Below are positions 52,077-60,330 of a stretch of 64,000 bases of DNA, piece by piece. The notes beneath the pieces were generated by a model. It searched no databases. It had not been told where the DNA came from and saw nothing but the letters and a program-made list of their open reading frames with translations. Position 1 is the stretch's first letter; each line of letters starts with the position of its first letter. The DNA comes from Streptomyces sp. NBC_00490 (lineage in GTDB: Bacteria; Actinomycetota; Actinomycetes; Streptomycetales; Streptomycetaceae). The position numbers and the translations under genes are program-made. Location: positions 1,922,001 through 1,986,000 of the forward strand of contig NZ_CP107869.1 of NCBI RefSeq assembly GCF_036013645.1, read 5' to 3'.

Positions 52077-52988
52077 TCACGCGCTTTTCCGACGCAGCCA
52101 GCCCAGCAGGCCACGGGGCGGCTGCTCGGAGGCGGCGAGGGCTGCGAACGGTTGCTCGCCGGCGGTGGCCCGCTGCTCCGGCACGGGAGCCGCTTGCTTC
52201 GCGGCGGGTCGTGGCGCGGGCCGGAGCCTGCGGGCGTCCTCCAGTGTCCGGGTCAGATCGGCCCTCAGCCGGCTGATCTCGTCCGGGTCGTCCGCCGTCA
52301 TGATCCTCTCGGCGAGGTAGGCGGCGGGTGAACCCTGTGCGCCCTGGGCCGGCGGGCCCGGCCGGAAGCGGATGAGATGCGAGCGTTCATAGGGGTCCGG
52401 GACGATCTCCGAGATCTGAACGGGGTCGAGGAAGGCGGCCAGGGCCCCGGCGCTCTCCCAGGGGCCGTCGGCCACTCGCAGCAGGAACTCCCGGTGACGT
52501 CCGCGCCAGTTGCGTGCCCTCAGATCCAGCCCCGCGTCCAGCAGGTCGCGCATCCCCTCGGGCGTACGACGGGCGGTCAGCAGGGGGGAGTTCTCCTCAT
52601 CGGCGGCGAACTGCCGGAGTTCCTCGGCCAGATACAGCCAGACCACCGCCCGGTACCGGTTCAGGTAAAAGCGCACCGGCGCCACCGCGCCCAGTCGCGC
52701 CAGGCGCGTGAACCTGCTGACGGGCACATCCATGACGGCCGCGCCCTCGCTGGTGCCCACGACCCGCACACGTTCCAGCAGCACGTCCGGAAAGCCGTCC
52801 TCCGTGCGCAGCCGGTCGAGCTCGGAGCGGGTGACGCGGCGGCCTCCACCGCCTTCGTCGGGGACGGTCCAGATGTGGCCGAGGTGGACGGCGAGGTCGA
52901 ACTCGCTTCGTTTGAGCCCCAGTTCCCGTGCCGCGCGGCTCGGCGCGCAGGAAAGCTGGTGGGATGCGGTGACGGTGCTGCCTGACAT
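52077..52988 (-). CDS. DUF6397-type protein
   Basis: A 303-residue cytosolic protein resembling the Streptomyces DUF6397 family. The N-terminus QLSCAPSRAARELGLKRSEFDLAVHLG looks like a helix-turn-helix, and GRRVTRSELDRLR and VMDVPVSRFTRLARLGAVAP follow as possible further DNA- or protein-binding helices. The C-terminal half is low-complexity and Ala/Pro-rich up to RGLLGWLRRKSA. The ATG follows GGGGGAG at good spacing. It is the last gene of the minus-strand series from cvnA and may share its transcript after a 126-base spacer. Function is unknown. Confidence 0.7.
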   Translation of the reverse strand: MSGSTVTASHQLSCAPSRAARELGLKRSEFDLAVHLGHIWTVPDEGGGGRRVTRSELDRLRTEDGFPDVLLERVRVVGTSEGAAVMDVPVSRFTRLARLGAVAPVRFYLNRYRAVVWLYLAEELRQFAADEENSPLLTARRTPEGMRDLLDAGLDLRARNWRGRHREFLLRVADGPWESAGALAAFLDPVQISEIVPDPYERSHLIRFRPGPPAQGAQGSPAAYLAERIMTADDPDEISRLRADLTRTLEDARRLRPAPRPAAKQAAPVPEQRATAGEQPFAALAASEQPPRGLLGWLRRKSA

Positions 52989-53114
52989 GGTCGCACTCCC
53001 CCGTGGAGTCGGTCGCTCACGCTGTGTGCGCTCGCCGTGAAAAAACCGTAACCGGTCCGGCGGATCTCCTGGTGAGCCTGTGGATAACTCCACGGGGGAG
53101 GGAAAAGGTGCAGG

Positions 53115-53528
53115 TCAGAGGTCCATGGCCGAGCTCTGTTCGGGTCGGCGGACGTCCACGCCGAGGTTCTCGCCCACGCGATTGACGAGCAGGGTCATCT
53201 CGTAGGCGATCTGCCCGATGTCGGCCTCCGCGCCGCTGAGCACGCACAGACAGCTGCCGGTCCCAGCGGCGGTGACGAACAGCACCGCGTCGTCGAACTC
53301 GACCATCGTCTGACGCACTCTGCCCGCGCCGAAGTGGCGTCCGGACCCCTTGGCCAGGCTGTGCAGTCCGGACGCGACGGCGGCGAGATGCTCCGCGTCC
53401 TCGCGGCGCAGCCCCGTGCTCGCTCCCGCCACCAGCCCGTCGTTTGACAGGACCAGTGCGTGCCGTACGTGGTTGACACGCTCCGTCAGATCGTCCAGCA
53501 ACCAGCCGAGTCCCTGGTTCTGCGCCAT
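53115..53528 (-). CDS. Second roadblock/LC7 domain protein of the conservon
   Basis: A 137-residue roadblock/LC7 protein, about three quarters identical by eye over roughly 115 residues to the CvnB protein of the same cluster. Shared stretches include LSNDGL, LRREDAEHLAAVASG, HSLAKG, GRHFGAG, VRQTMVE and ADIG. LC7 proteins form dimers that regulate small Ras-like GTPases. It lies 132 bases after cvnD, so the conservon carries two LC7 genes flanking cvnC and cvnD. It may act as an alternative GTPase partner. The ATG is preceded by GGAGAC at good spacing. Confidence 0.84.
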   Translation of the reverse strand: MAQNQGLGWLLDDLTERVNHVRHALVLSNDGLVAGASTGLRREDAEHLAAVASGLHSLAKGSGRHFGAGRVRQTMVEFDDAVLFVTAAGTGSCLCVLSGAEADIGQIAYEMTLLVNRVGENLGVDVRRPEQSSAMDL

Positions 53529-53660
53529 GTCTCCGTCTCCCCGTGTGACGTCTCCCCCTGGCCGGAGGATCTCCCGGCCACCCTTCCCGACGGCCAGTGC
53601 CTCGGCAAGGAGGACGGGCCAAGCCGCCGAAGATGGCCGAACCTTTGCTCGGTCACCGGG

Positions 53661-54266
53661 TCATCCCACCGAGTCGAGCAGTCGGGCGGTGTGCATCCGT
53701 CCCGCGTACTCGACGAGTCGGATCAGCACTTCCTTGCCCGAGTCACGGTCCCGGGCGTCGCAGAGCACCACGGGGGTGCCGCTGTCGAGGTCGAGGGCGC
53801 GGGAGACGTCCCCGGCGTTGTAGGTGCGGGCACCCGTGAAGCAGTTGACGGCCACGACGAACGGGATGTGCCGGTGCTCGAAGTAGTCGACCGCCGGGAA
53901 GCAGTCCTCCAGGCGCCGGGTGTCCGCGAGGACCACGGCGCCCAGGGCGCCTTGCGACAACTCGTCCCACAGGAACCAGAAACGGTCCTGGCCGGGGGTG
54001 CCGAAGAGGTAGAGGGAGAGACCGGAGCGGATGGTGATGCGGCCGAAGTCCATGGCGACCGTGGTCGTGACCTTCTGGTCCACGCCGCCGGTGTCGTCGA
54101 CCAACTGACCGGCCTCGCTGAGGAGTTCCTCGGTGCGCAGCGGCCTGATCTCACTGACCGCGCCCACCAGGGTGGTCTTGCCCACGCCGAATCCGCCGGC
54201 GACCAGTATCTTCAACGCCAGCGCGGTCGACTCGCCGCCCTGGGCATCGGAAGTCTCGGAGACCAT
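53661..54266 (-). CDS. cvnD: Ras-like GTPase of the conservon
   Basis: A 201-residue GTP/ATP-binding protein of the CvnD (MglA-like) type. The P-loop is GGFGVGKTT (24-32), Thr69/70 in VTTTVAMDFG fits switch I, and G3 appears as FGTPGQDRF. The usual NKxD is replaced by VNCF, typical of this subgroup. With roadblock and DUF742 partners it forms a membrane-associated signalling module under the CvnA kinase-like protein. A 147-base spacer separates it from cvnC and contains a GC-rich stem-loop (54337-54364), so it may have its own promoter. The input signal is unknown. Confidence 0.87.
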   Translation of the reverse strand: MVSETSDAQGGESTALALKILVAGGFGVGKTTLVGAVSEIRPLRTEELLSEAGQLVDDTGGVDQKVTTTVAMDFGRITIRSGLSLYLFGTPGQDRFWFLWDELSQGALGAVVLADTRRLEDCFPAVDYFEHRHIPFVVAVNCFTGARTYNAGDVSRALDLDSGTPVVLCDARDRDSGKEVLIRLVEYAGRMHTARLLDSVG

Positions 54267-54413
54267 TGATCACTTCTCTCGGGAGTACCGGTAACGGCCG
54301 ACGGTGCAGGTGTGCGAAGTCAGCATGATGACAACTGCGGCACCCCTTCGCGGGGTTGCACCGCTATTTGACCGATGTGGCCGGTTCGCGCGCGTTCGGT
54401 TACGAAGTTTCAT

Positions 54414-54827
54414 CTACAGTGCCCGCAGTCCTTCGATCACCTCGCGCAGAATCCGTTCGTCAGGAAGCTGCGCGGGCGGTACCGGGCGGCTGACGGTGAC
54501 GCAGCCGAGTTCCAGAAGGTCGCCGAGGAGCACTCTGACCACGCCGAGGGGCAGGTCGGCGTCCGCGGCGAGTTCGGCGACCGACTGGGTCTCGATACGG
54601 CACAGTTCGATCAGGACCCGGTGTTCGGGTCCGAGCGCGGTGTCGTCGTCGACGCCGGGCGCGGCCGCGTCCAGGGTGACCAGGGCGATGAGGTCGAAAC
54701 GCACCCCGGTGGGGCCGGGTTGGGTGCGTCCGCCCGTCATGGCGTACGGGCGGACGAGAGGCCCCGCCTCACCGTCGTACCACTGACTGCCCTGCTCGCG
54801 CGGGGCGTCCGTCATGTCCTCCGTCAT
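54414..54827 (-). CDS. cvnC: DUF742 protein of the conservon
   Basis: A 137-residue DUF742 protein with the pattern GPLVRPYAMTGGRT, DLIALVTL, LGPEHRVLIELC, SVAELAADADLPLGVVRVLLGDLLELGCVTVSRPV and a C-terminal DERILREVIEGLRAL. The middle part resembles a winged-helix fold. CvnC proteins bind the other conservon parts. The start is uncertain: ATG 54827 is listed, but ATG 54815 sits two bases after GGAGG, too close for that to be its ribosome site. It follows cvnB by 22 bases. Confidence 0.86.
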   Translation of the reverse strand: MTEDMTDAPREQGSQWYDGEAGPLVRPYAMTGGRTQPGPTGVRFDLIALVTLDAAAPGVDDDTALGPEHRVLIELCRIETQSVAELAADADLPLGVVRVLLGDLLELGCVTVSRPVPPAQLPDERILREVIEGLRAL

Positions 54828-54849
54828 GAGCGTGGACCGCCTTCTCGTC

Positions 54850-55284
54850 TCATCCGGCGGGAGGCCGCGCGGCGACGCGCGGTGCCGTGTACAGGTGCTC
54901 GCCGACGCGCTTGACGAGCCGTGCCATCTCGTAGGCCACCAGGCCGATGTCGGCGGTCACGGCGGTGAGCAGGGCGAGGCAGGAGCCGTCACCGGCGGCG
55001 GCCACGAACAGGAAGCCGTCGTCCATCTCGACCATGGTCTGGCGCACTCCGCCCGCCCCGAAGTGGCGGCCGGCGCCCTTGGCCAGGCTGTGGAAGCCGG
55101 AGGCCACCGCGGCCAGGTGCTCCGCGTCCTCGCGGCGCAGATCGGTCGACGCCCCCACGGCCAGGCCGTCGTTGGACAGCACGACGGCGTGCCGTACCTC
55201 GCTGACGCGCAGCACCAAGTCGTCCAGCAGCCAGTCGAGTTCACCGGACCGCTGGGCGGCCCTCATGCTGGGGTCCTGGATCAT
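54850..55284 (-). CDS. cvnB: Roadblock/LC7 protein of the conservon
   Basis: A 144-residue LC7 domain protein with ELDWLLDDLVLRV, HAVVLSNDGLAVGAS, LRREDAEHLAAVASGFHSLAKG and GGVRQTMVEMDDGFLFVAAAGDGSCLALL. Its ATG overlaps the cvnA stop by four bases, giving coupled translation with the sensor. In other conservons CvnB pairs with CvnD and modulates its nucleotide state. A close copy lies downstream of cvnD. The C-terminal extension (TAPRVAARPPAG) differs between the two. Confidence 0.88.
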   Translation of the reverse strand: MIQDPSMRAAQRSGELDWLLDDLVLRVSEVRHAVVLSNDGLAVGASTDLRREDAEHLAAVASGFHSLAKGAGRHFGAGGVRQTMVEMDDGFLFVAAAGDGSCLALLTAVTADIGLVAYEMARLVKRVGEHLYTAPRVAARPPAG

Positions 55285-57827
55285 GCGGGATCTCCTTCGC
55301 TGCTGTCGCTGACCGCGGCGGGATCCGGGGCGGCGCCGCGGCCGGGACGGCGGCCGCCGCCGCGTGCCCAGCCTTCGCGGTAGGCCGCCATCCGGTCCCG
55401 TACGAGCTCGGGGGTGCGCCCGTCCTCACCCCGGGGGTCGGAGTGTGGTTCCGGTTCCTCCGTACGTGGTTCGCGCAGCTGAGGGGCGAGGTTCGCCTGG
55501 CGGACGCGGCGCGGGAGGTCGTCCGATTCCTCGGAGTCGTCCGGGGGACGGTGCAGTCGCAAGGTGGTGACTCCGGGGGGTGGGGTGTCGGACCCGGACG
55601 CCGCCCTCGCCGGCGCCGCGACCTCCGCCCTGGCCTCCGCCGCGACCGGTGCGGGGGCCACCAGTGCCGGCCGGTCGGCCGGGGCGTGCACGGACTCCTG
55701 CGGCCTGGCGGCGCCGGGTACGCGCGCGTACACGTGTTCCTGGTCCACGGCCTTGCGGGGGGAACGTTCCTCCGGACCGCTGTGCAGCAGGGAGGTGGGC
55801 AGCAGGACGACGGCCGTGGTGCCGCCGTAGGGCGAGGTGCGCAGGTGGACCTTGATGCCGTGCCGGGCCGCGAGCCTGCTGACCACGAAGAGTCCGAGCC
55901 GGTCGCTGTCGAACAGGTCGAGCGCCTCGGACTGCTCGATGCGGTGGTTGGCCTCGGCGAGGGACTCCTTGCCCATGCCCAGCCCTCGGTCCTCGACCTC
56001 GATCGCGTAACCGTTGCCCACCGGTTCACCGGTGACGCGCACGCGCGTGTGCGGGGGCGAGAACTGCGCGGCGTTCTCGACGATCTCGGCCAGGAGATGG
56101 GTGACGTCGGCGACGGCCCCGCCGATGACGGACGCCTCGGGGAGCTGTCGTACCTCCACGCGCGCGTAGTCCTCCACCTCGGAGACGGCGGCGCGCACCA
56201 CGTTGGTCAGGGAGACCGGCATGCGCCAGGCCCGGCCGGGTGCCGCTCCGGAGAGGATGATCAGGCTCTCCGCGTGCCGCCGCATACGGGTGGTGAGGTG
56301 GTCGAGCCGGAAGAGGTCGCTCAGCTCGTTGGGGTCCTCGGAGCGGCGTTCCATGTTGTCCAGCAGGCTCAGCTGGCGATGCACGAGGACCTGGCTGCGG
56401 CGGGCGAGGTTGACGAACACCCCGGAGATGCCGCTGGCGAGTTCGGCGCGTTCCACGGCGGCCCGCAGCGCGGCGCGGTGCACGGTCCCCAGGGCCTCGG
56501 CGACCTGCCCCGTCTCGTCCTCCGACGGCGGTCCGGGCGGGGCCTCGGCCTGGACGTCGATCTCCTCGCCGGCGCGCAGCTTCCGCATCGCCTCGGGGAG
56601 TTTGCGCCGCGCGATCTCCAGGGCGAGGTTGCGCAGGCCCTCCAGCTCGATGACCAGGCCGCGTCCGATGCGTACGGAGATGACGAGCGACGCGACGACG
56701 GCCGCGAGGCCGAACAGGACGGCGGCACCGGCCGGGGTGAGCAGACCGCGGGTGAACGGGTCCGCCTGGTCCGCGACGCCGCGTCCGGCGTCCTCCTCGA
56801 TGGTCCGCATCCCGTCCTGCACGCGCGCGTGTGCCTTGCTCCAGGTGGTCTCGGGCGCCGCGGCGATCGCCGACGCGCCCGCGCGGCTCGCGAGGACCTT
56901 GTCCTCGACGGTGTCCACGGCCGCGTAGTCGCTGCCGTCGGCGAGGTCCTGCCAGGCGGCGCGTTCGGGGCCACGCAGGTCGGCGACGGCGGCCTCGGTG
57001 AGGGTGCGGCGGGTTTCGACGGCGCCGGTGAACAGCCGCAGCCGCTCGCCGTCGATGCGCCCGGCGAGACGTGCGGCGCCCAGCAGGACGTCCTCCTGGG
57101 CCAACGCCTCTCCCGCGCGGGAGAATTCGAGCAGCACGCGCGCGTCGGAGCCCAGTTCGGCGTCCTGGATGCCGGTGAGGGCGCCGCCCACGCCGAAGGC
57201 CGTCGCGATGGTCCGGGTGTAGCGCCCGTACGTCTCGTCCCAGCCGACGCGGCGGTCGAGCACCGCGGCCCGCACGGAGCGCAGTTGCTCACCACCGGCC
57301 ACGAAGGTCTCGAGACGCTGGGCCACTCCGGCGGGCAGTTCCTCGCCGTCGGCGACGGTGTTGTCGTCGCCGAGCCGGAGCTTGTCCAGGGCCTTGTCCG
57401 TGCGTTCCGCGAGGGTCTTGAGGTCTGCGCCGCGGCCGCCGGTCGGGACGATCGCATAGCGCACCGCGGCCGCGCGTTCCGCCTGGAGCGCGGCGACGGC
57501 GGCCGCGACAGGGGCCCGGATCTCGGCGTCCACCCGCTGCAACTGCCGCAGCCTGGAGACGTCCTGGGCGGTGGTGACGGTGGCGTACGCCCACAGGGCC
57601 AGCAGTGAGACGACCGGCACCATCAGCAGGCAGACGATCTTGGCGCGCACGGTGCGCGGGCGTATCAGCCACCGTCCCGCGGGCGTGGGCGTCTCGTCCG
57701 GTACGGCGCCCGCCGGCTCGTCCAGGCGTTCGTCGGCCGGTGGTCCGGCGTGGGCGCGGCGGCCGCGGGCGGGGGACGGAGCCGATGCCTCGGCGCCGTT
57801 CGTGTGGGTCCTACGGGATGTACGCAT
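55281..57827 (-). CDS. cvnA: Conservon sensor histidine kinase-like protein
   Basis: An 848-residue membrane sensor. A basic cytoplasmic tail leads to TM1 (about 62-82), a nitrate/nitrite-sensing (NIT-like) extracellular domain to about 360, TM2 (365-385), a HAMP-like linker, and a dimerisation region around 465-520. An HATPase domain follows with N-box EIVENAAQFSPP (581-592), DRGLGM (613-618) and DRLGLF (642-647). The C-terminal 170 residues are Pro/Ala/Arg-rich and disordered. CvnA proteins couple a surface signal to the LC7/GTPase pair rather than to a response regulator. It is the first gene of the conservon transcript. Confidence 0.88.
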   Translation of the reverse strand: MRTSRRTHTNGAEASAPSPARGRRAHAGPPADERLDEPAGAVPDETPTPAGRWLIRPRTVRAKIVCLLMVPVVSLLALWAYATVTTAQDVSRLRQLQRVDAEIRAPVAAAVAALQAERAAAVRYAIVPTGGRGADLKTLAERTDKALDKLRLGDDNTVADGEELPAGVAQRLETFVAGGEQLRSVRAAVLDRRVGWDETYGRYTRTIATAFGVGGALTGIQDAELGSDARVLLEFSRAGEALAQEDVLLGAARLAGRIDGERLRLFTGAVETRRTLTEAAVADLRGPERAAWQDLADGSDYAAVDTVEDKVLASRAGASAIAAAPETTWSKAHARVQDGMRTIEEDAGRGVADQADPFTRGLLTPAGAAVLFGLAAVVASLVISVRIGRGLVIELEGLRNLALEIARRKLPEAMRKLRAGEEIDVQAEAPPGPPSEDETGQVAEALGTVHRAALRAAVERAELASGISGVFVNLARRSQVLVHRQLSLLDNMERRSEDPNELSDLFRLDHLTTRMRRHAESLIILSGAAPGRAWRMPVSLTNVVRAAVSEVEDYARVEVRQLPEASVIGGAVADVTHLLAEIVENAAQFSPPHTRVRVTGEPVGNGYAIEVEDRGLGMGKESLAEANHRIEQSEALDLFDSDRLGLFVVSRLAARHGIKVHLRTSPYGGTTAVVLLPTSLLHSGPEERSPRKAVDQEHVYARVPGAARPQESVHAPADRPALVAPAPVAAEARAEVAAPARAASGSDTPPPGVTTLRLHRPPDDSEESDDLPRRVRQANLAPQLREPRTEEPEPHSDPRGEDGRTPELVRDRMAAYREGWARGGGRRPGRGAAPDPAAVSDSSEGDPA

Positions 57828-57872
57828 GGCCTCCTGCCTCGGAAGTGGTCGGTGGGCGGGCCCGGTGGCCCG

Positions 57873-58646
57873 TCAGCGGGCGGCGCTCTCGACCGGCCGC
57901 TGGGCCGAGACGGACGCCTCGCGCTCCCCCGAGGTCGGCGACAGCGCGACGAAGGCGGAGGTCAGGAAGAGATAGGACCCGAGGCCGACGGCGAGGGGGA
58001 AGATGAACTGCATCGCGGTGGCCCCGGGCAGGGCCGCGTCGGACGGGCTGACGCGCACGCTCACCGAGAACATCCCGGTGTAGTGCATGCTGCTCACCGC
58101 GGCTCCCATGATGAGCGAGGCGACGGTGACGGCGACGGGCGACTTGATGTTGAGCGCGGCCCACAGGGCGGCCGTCGCGGCGACGACGGCGATCAGCACG
58201 GACAGTCCGACGAGGGCCGGGTCGTACTTCACGTCGCCGTGCAGTCGGACGGCGGCCATGCCCAGGTAGTGCATGCTCGCCACGCCGAGTCCGGTGGTGA
58301 GCCCGCCCAGGAAGAGGGCCCGCCCGCGGTCCTTGCTGTAGCCGACGGCGAAGACGCCGGCACAGACGACGATCATGGCGACGAGCAGACTCACGATGGT
58401 GAGCGGCACGTCGTAGCGGATGTCGGTGCCGCTGACGCTGAAGCCGAGCATGGCCACGAAGTGCATGGTCCAGATGCCGGTTCCGATCGCGGAGGCGGCG
58501 GTGATGAGCCAGTTGCGGCGTGAACGCCCCGTGGCGCCGAGCGCGCGGACCGTGCAGCGCAGCCCGAGTGCGGCGCCGATGCAGGCCATCACGTACGACA
58601 GCACGGGGGTCAGCCAGCCGAGTGCGGCGTGGTCCAGGTGTCCCAT
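57873..58646 (-). CDS. MHYT-domain membrane sensor protein
   Basis: A 257-residue, seven-helix membrane protein with three MHYT motifs: MHFVAM (61-66), MHYLGM (125-130) and MHYTGM (187-192). These Met/His pairs near the outer membrane face are proposed to bind copper and to sense oxygen, CO or NO. There is no GGDEF, EAL or kinase output domain, so it would have to signal through another protein. It lies 45 bases upstream of the conservon sensor on the same strand and could supply an input to it. It is divergent from a methyltransferase gene. Confidence 0.85.
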   Translation of the reverse strand: MGHLDHAALGWLTPVLSYVMACIGAALGLRCTVRALGATGRSRRNWLITAASAIGTGIWTMHFVAMLGFSVSGTDIRYDVPLTIVSLLVAMIVVCAGVFAVGYSKDRGRALFLGGLTTGLGVASMHYLGMAAVRLHGDVKYDPALVGLSVLIAVVAATAALWAALNIKSPVAVTVASLIMGAAVSSMHYTGMFSVSVRVSPSDAALPGATAMQFIFPLAVGLGSYLFLTSAFVALSPTSGEREASVSAQRPVESAAR

Positions 58647-58789
58647 GGCTCCGGGACGCTAGTCGGGGCATGGGCGCACAAAGGGGGCGCAGTTCGAAAG
58701 GTGTTGGAATATGACGCAGAGATGCACCTGAACGATCGCGCCGCGCTCGAACGTGTGCGCAGGAGCATCATCCTTGTCGGTGAGAGATC

Positions 58790-59398
58790 ATGCGGACCAT
58801 GAGCGACGACCACACACATGTCCAGGAGTTCTTCGGTGCCCGAGCCGCCGACTGGGACGCCCGCTTCCCCGACGACGGTCCCGCCTACGCCGCCGCGGTC
58901 GTCGGCCTCGGGCTGCGTGAGGGGGATCGCGTGCTCGACGCCGGCTGCGGCACCGGGCGCGCCCTGCCGCCCCTGCGTGCGGCCGTGGGGCCCTCGGGAG
59001 TGGTCCTCGGGGCCGATCTGACACCGGCCATGCTCCAGGCCGCCGTACGGGCCGGACGGGACCGGGACGGGCAGTTGCTGCTGGCCGACGTGGCCGCGCT
59101 GCCGCTGCGCGCGGAGTCGCTCGACGCGGTGTTCGGGGCGGGGCTCATCTCCCATCTGCCCGATCCGGCCGAGAACCTGCGGGAGTTGGCCCGTGTGGTG
59201 CGTCCGGGCGGCACCCTGGCGCTCTTCCACCCGATCGGCAGGGCGGCGCTCGCGGCACGACAGGGCCGGCAGATCACGCCGGACGACCTGCGTGCGGAGC
59301 CCAACCTCCGGCCTCTGCTGGCCGGTTCCGGGTGGCGCATGACGTCGTACGCCGACGAGGACACCCGGTTCCTGGCCCTGGCCGTGCGGGACGCCTGA
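58790..59398 (+). CDS. Class I SAM-dependent methyltransferase
   Basis: A 202-residue Rossmann-type methyltransferase. Motif I is VLDAGCGTGRALP. LGADLTPAMLQ supplies the acidic ribose-binding residue, DVAALPL is motif II, and VRPGGTLALFHP motif III. The C-terminal part forms a small cap. The substrate is not predictable, and methylation of a small molecule is likely. ATG 58790 is listed. ATG 58799 is an alternative with poorer spacing from GGTGAG. It is divergent from the MHYT gene and converges on an alpha/beta hydrolase gene. Confidence 0.83.
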   Translation: MRTMSDDHTHVQEFFGARAADWDARFPDDGPAYAAAVVGLGLREGDRVLDAGCGTGRALPPLRAAVGPSGVVLGADLTPAMLQAAVRAGRDRDGQLLLADVAALPLRAESLDAVFGAGLISHLPDPAENLRELARVVRPGGTLALFHPIGRAALAARQGRQITPDDLRAEPNLRPLLAGSGWRMTSYADEDTRFLALAVRDA

Positions 59399-59420
59399 CC
59401 TGGCGGCACCGCCCGCCCCT

Positions 59421-60176
59421 TCAGCCCCGCCCGGCGACCACCGCCGCGAAGGCGTCGGGGTTGTCGAACATGACGTTGTGGCCCGCGCCGGGCACGGTCA
59501 CCACGCGCACCCCCGCGGCCTCCAGATCACCCCTGCCCTCGAGTTCACCGCTCAACTCACCCTGCAGATACACGCGCTCCACGGTGAGAGCTTCGAGGAT
59601 GTCGCGCATGACGGGGTCGGAGCCGCGCCTCAGCCCGACGGCCGTCCGGTGCAGCGCGCGCGGGTCGGCCAGTCGCATGGTCGCCGCCCACAGGGGCCCG
59701 ACCTGTTCCAGCACGCGCGCGTAGCCACCAGCGACGAAGGCCTCCTCCTCGTGGGAGGCGATGCCGCTGCTGCCCGCGGCGGGCGGCGGGAACGCGTCCA
59801 GGTTGGCCTCCGTGAGCACCAGCCGGGAGACCAGTTCGGGGCGCCGGTGGGCGAGCACCAGGGCGACGGCGCCGCCCATGCTGTGCGCGATGAGCTCGGC
59901 CCGCGTGACACCCGCCGCGTCCAGGGCCGCCGCCAGCGCCCCGGCATGGTCGTCGAGGGTGTAACCGAAGTGCTCGGGCCGGTCGCTGATGCCGTGTCCG
60001 GGCAGGTCCACGAACAGGCTCCGGCTGCCCGCGAGTTCGGGCCGGGCCGCGATATGGGCGTGGTACACGGACGAGACCGACCCCAGTCCGTGCACGTACA
60101 CGCGCGTGGGTTCCTCCCCGGGCACCTCCGTCCAGCGGATGCGGCTTCCCTTGCCGTCGAACTCGGCCTGCTTCAT
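59421..60176 (-). CDS. Alpha/beta hydrolase
   Basis: A 251-residue soluble hydrolase. The oxyanion motif is YVHGLGSVSS, the nucleophile elbow AHSMGGAVAL supplies the catalytic Ser, and GAGHNVMFDNP carries the His. The fold matches lactonase, esterase or C-C hydrolase families. ATG 60176 is chosen because GGGAGGA lies five bases upstream and similarity begins there, although longer in-frame starts exist. It is divergent from a PadR gene whose operator-like repeats lie in the shared spacer, so PadR regulation is likely. The substrate is unknown. Confidence 0.82.
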   Translation of the reverse strand: MKQAEFDGKGSRIRWTEVPGEEPTRVYVHGLGSVSSVYHAHIAARPELAGSRSLFVDLPGHGISDRPEHFGYTLDDHAGALAAALDAAGVTRAELIAHSMGGAVALVLAHRRPELVSRLVLTEANLDAFPPPAAGSSGIASHEEEAFVAGGYARVLEQVGPLWAATMRLADPRALHRTAVGLRRGSDPVMRDILEALTVERVYLQGELSGELEGRGDLEAAGVRVVTVPGAGHNVMFDNPDAFAAVVAGRG

Positions 60177-60252
60177 CGCGTCCTCCCTGTGCGGCGTGGC
60201 GGCGTCCATGGCGGCACCCTCGCGAGCCGCCCTGGCGAACCATCGCCACGAC

Positions 60253-60304
60253 AATACATCTGTTACGAGGTATTGAGAATGCGATGTATTCGTCGAGCGA
60301 TGTA
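60253..60304. promoter_or_regulatory. PadR-type operator in the divergent hydrolase/padR spacer
   Basis: AATACATC (60253-60260) and its exact complement GATGTATT (60283-60290) form an 8-bp inverted repeat 22 bases apart, and a third GATGTA half-site follows at 60299-60304. ATGTA-TACAT dyads are the usual PadR target. AT-rich islands here contrast with the GC-rich surroundings, and both genes' promoters must overlap the region. Confidence 0.65.
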
Positions 60305-60330
60305 CCCCGGCCGTACGGCAGAATGCGGGC

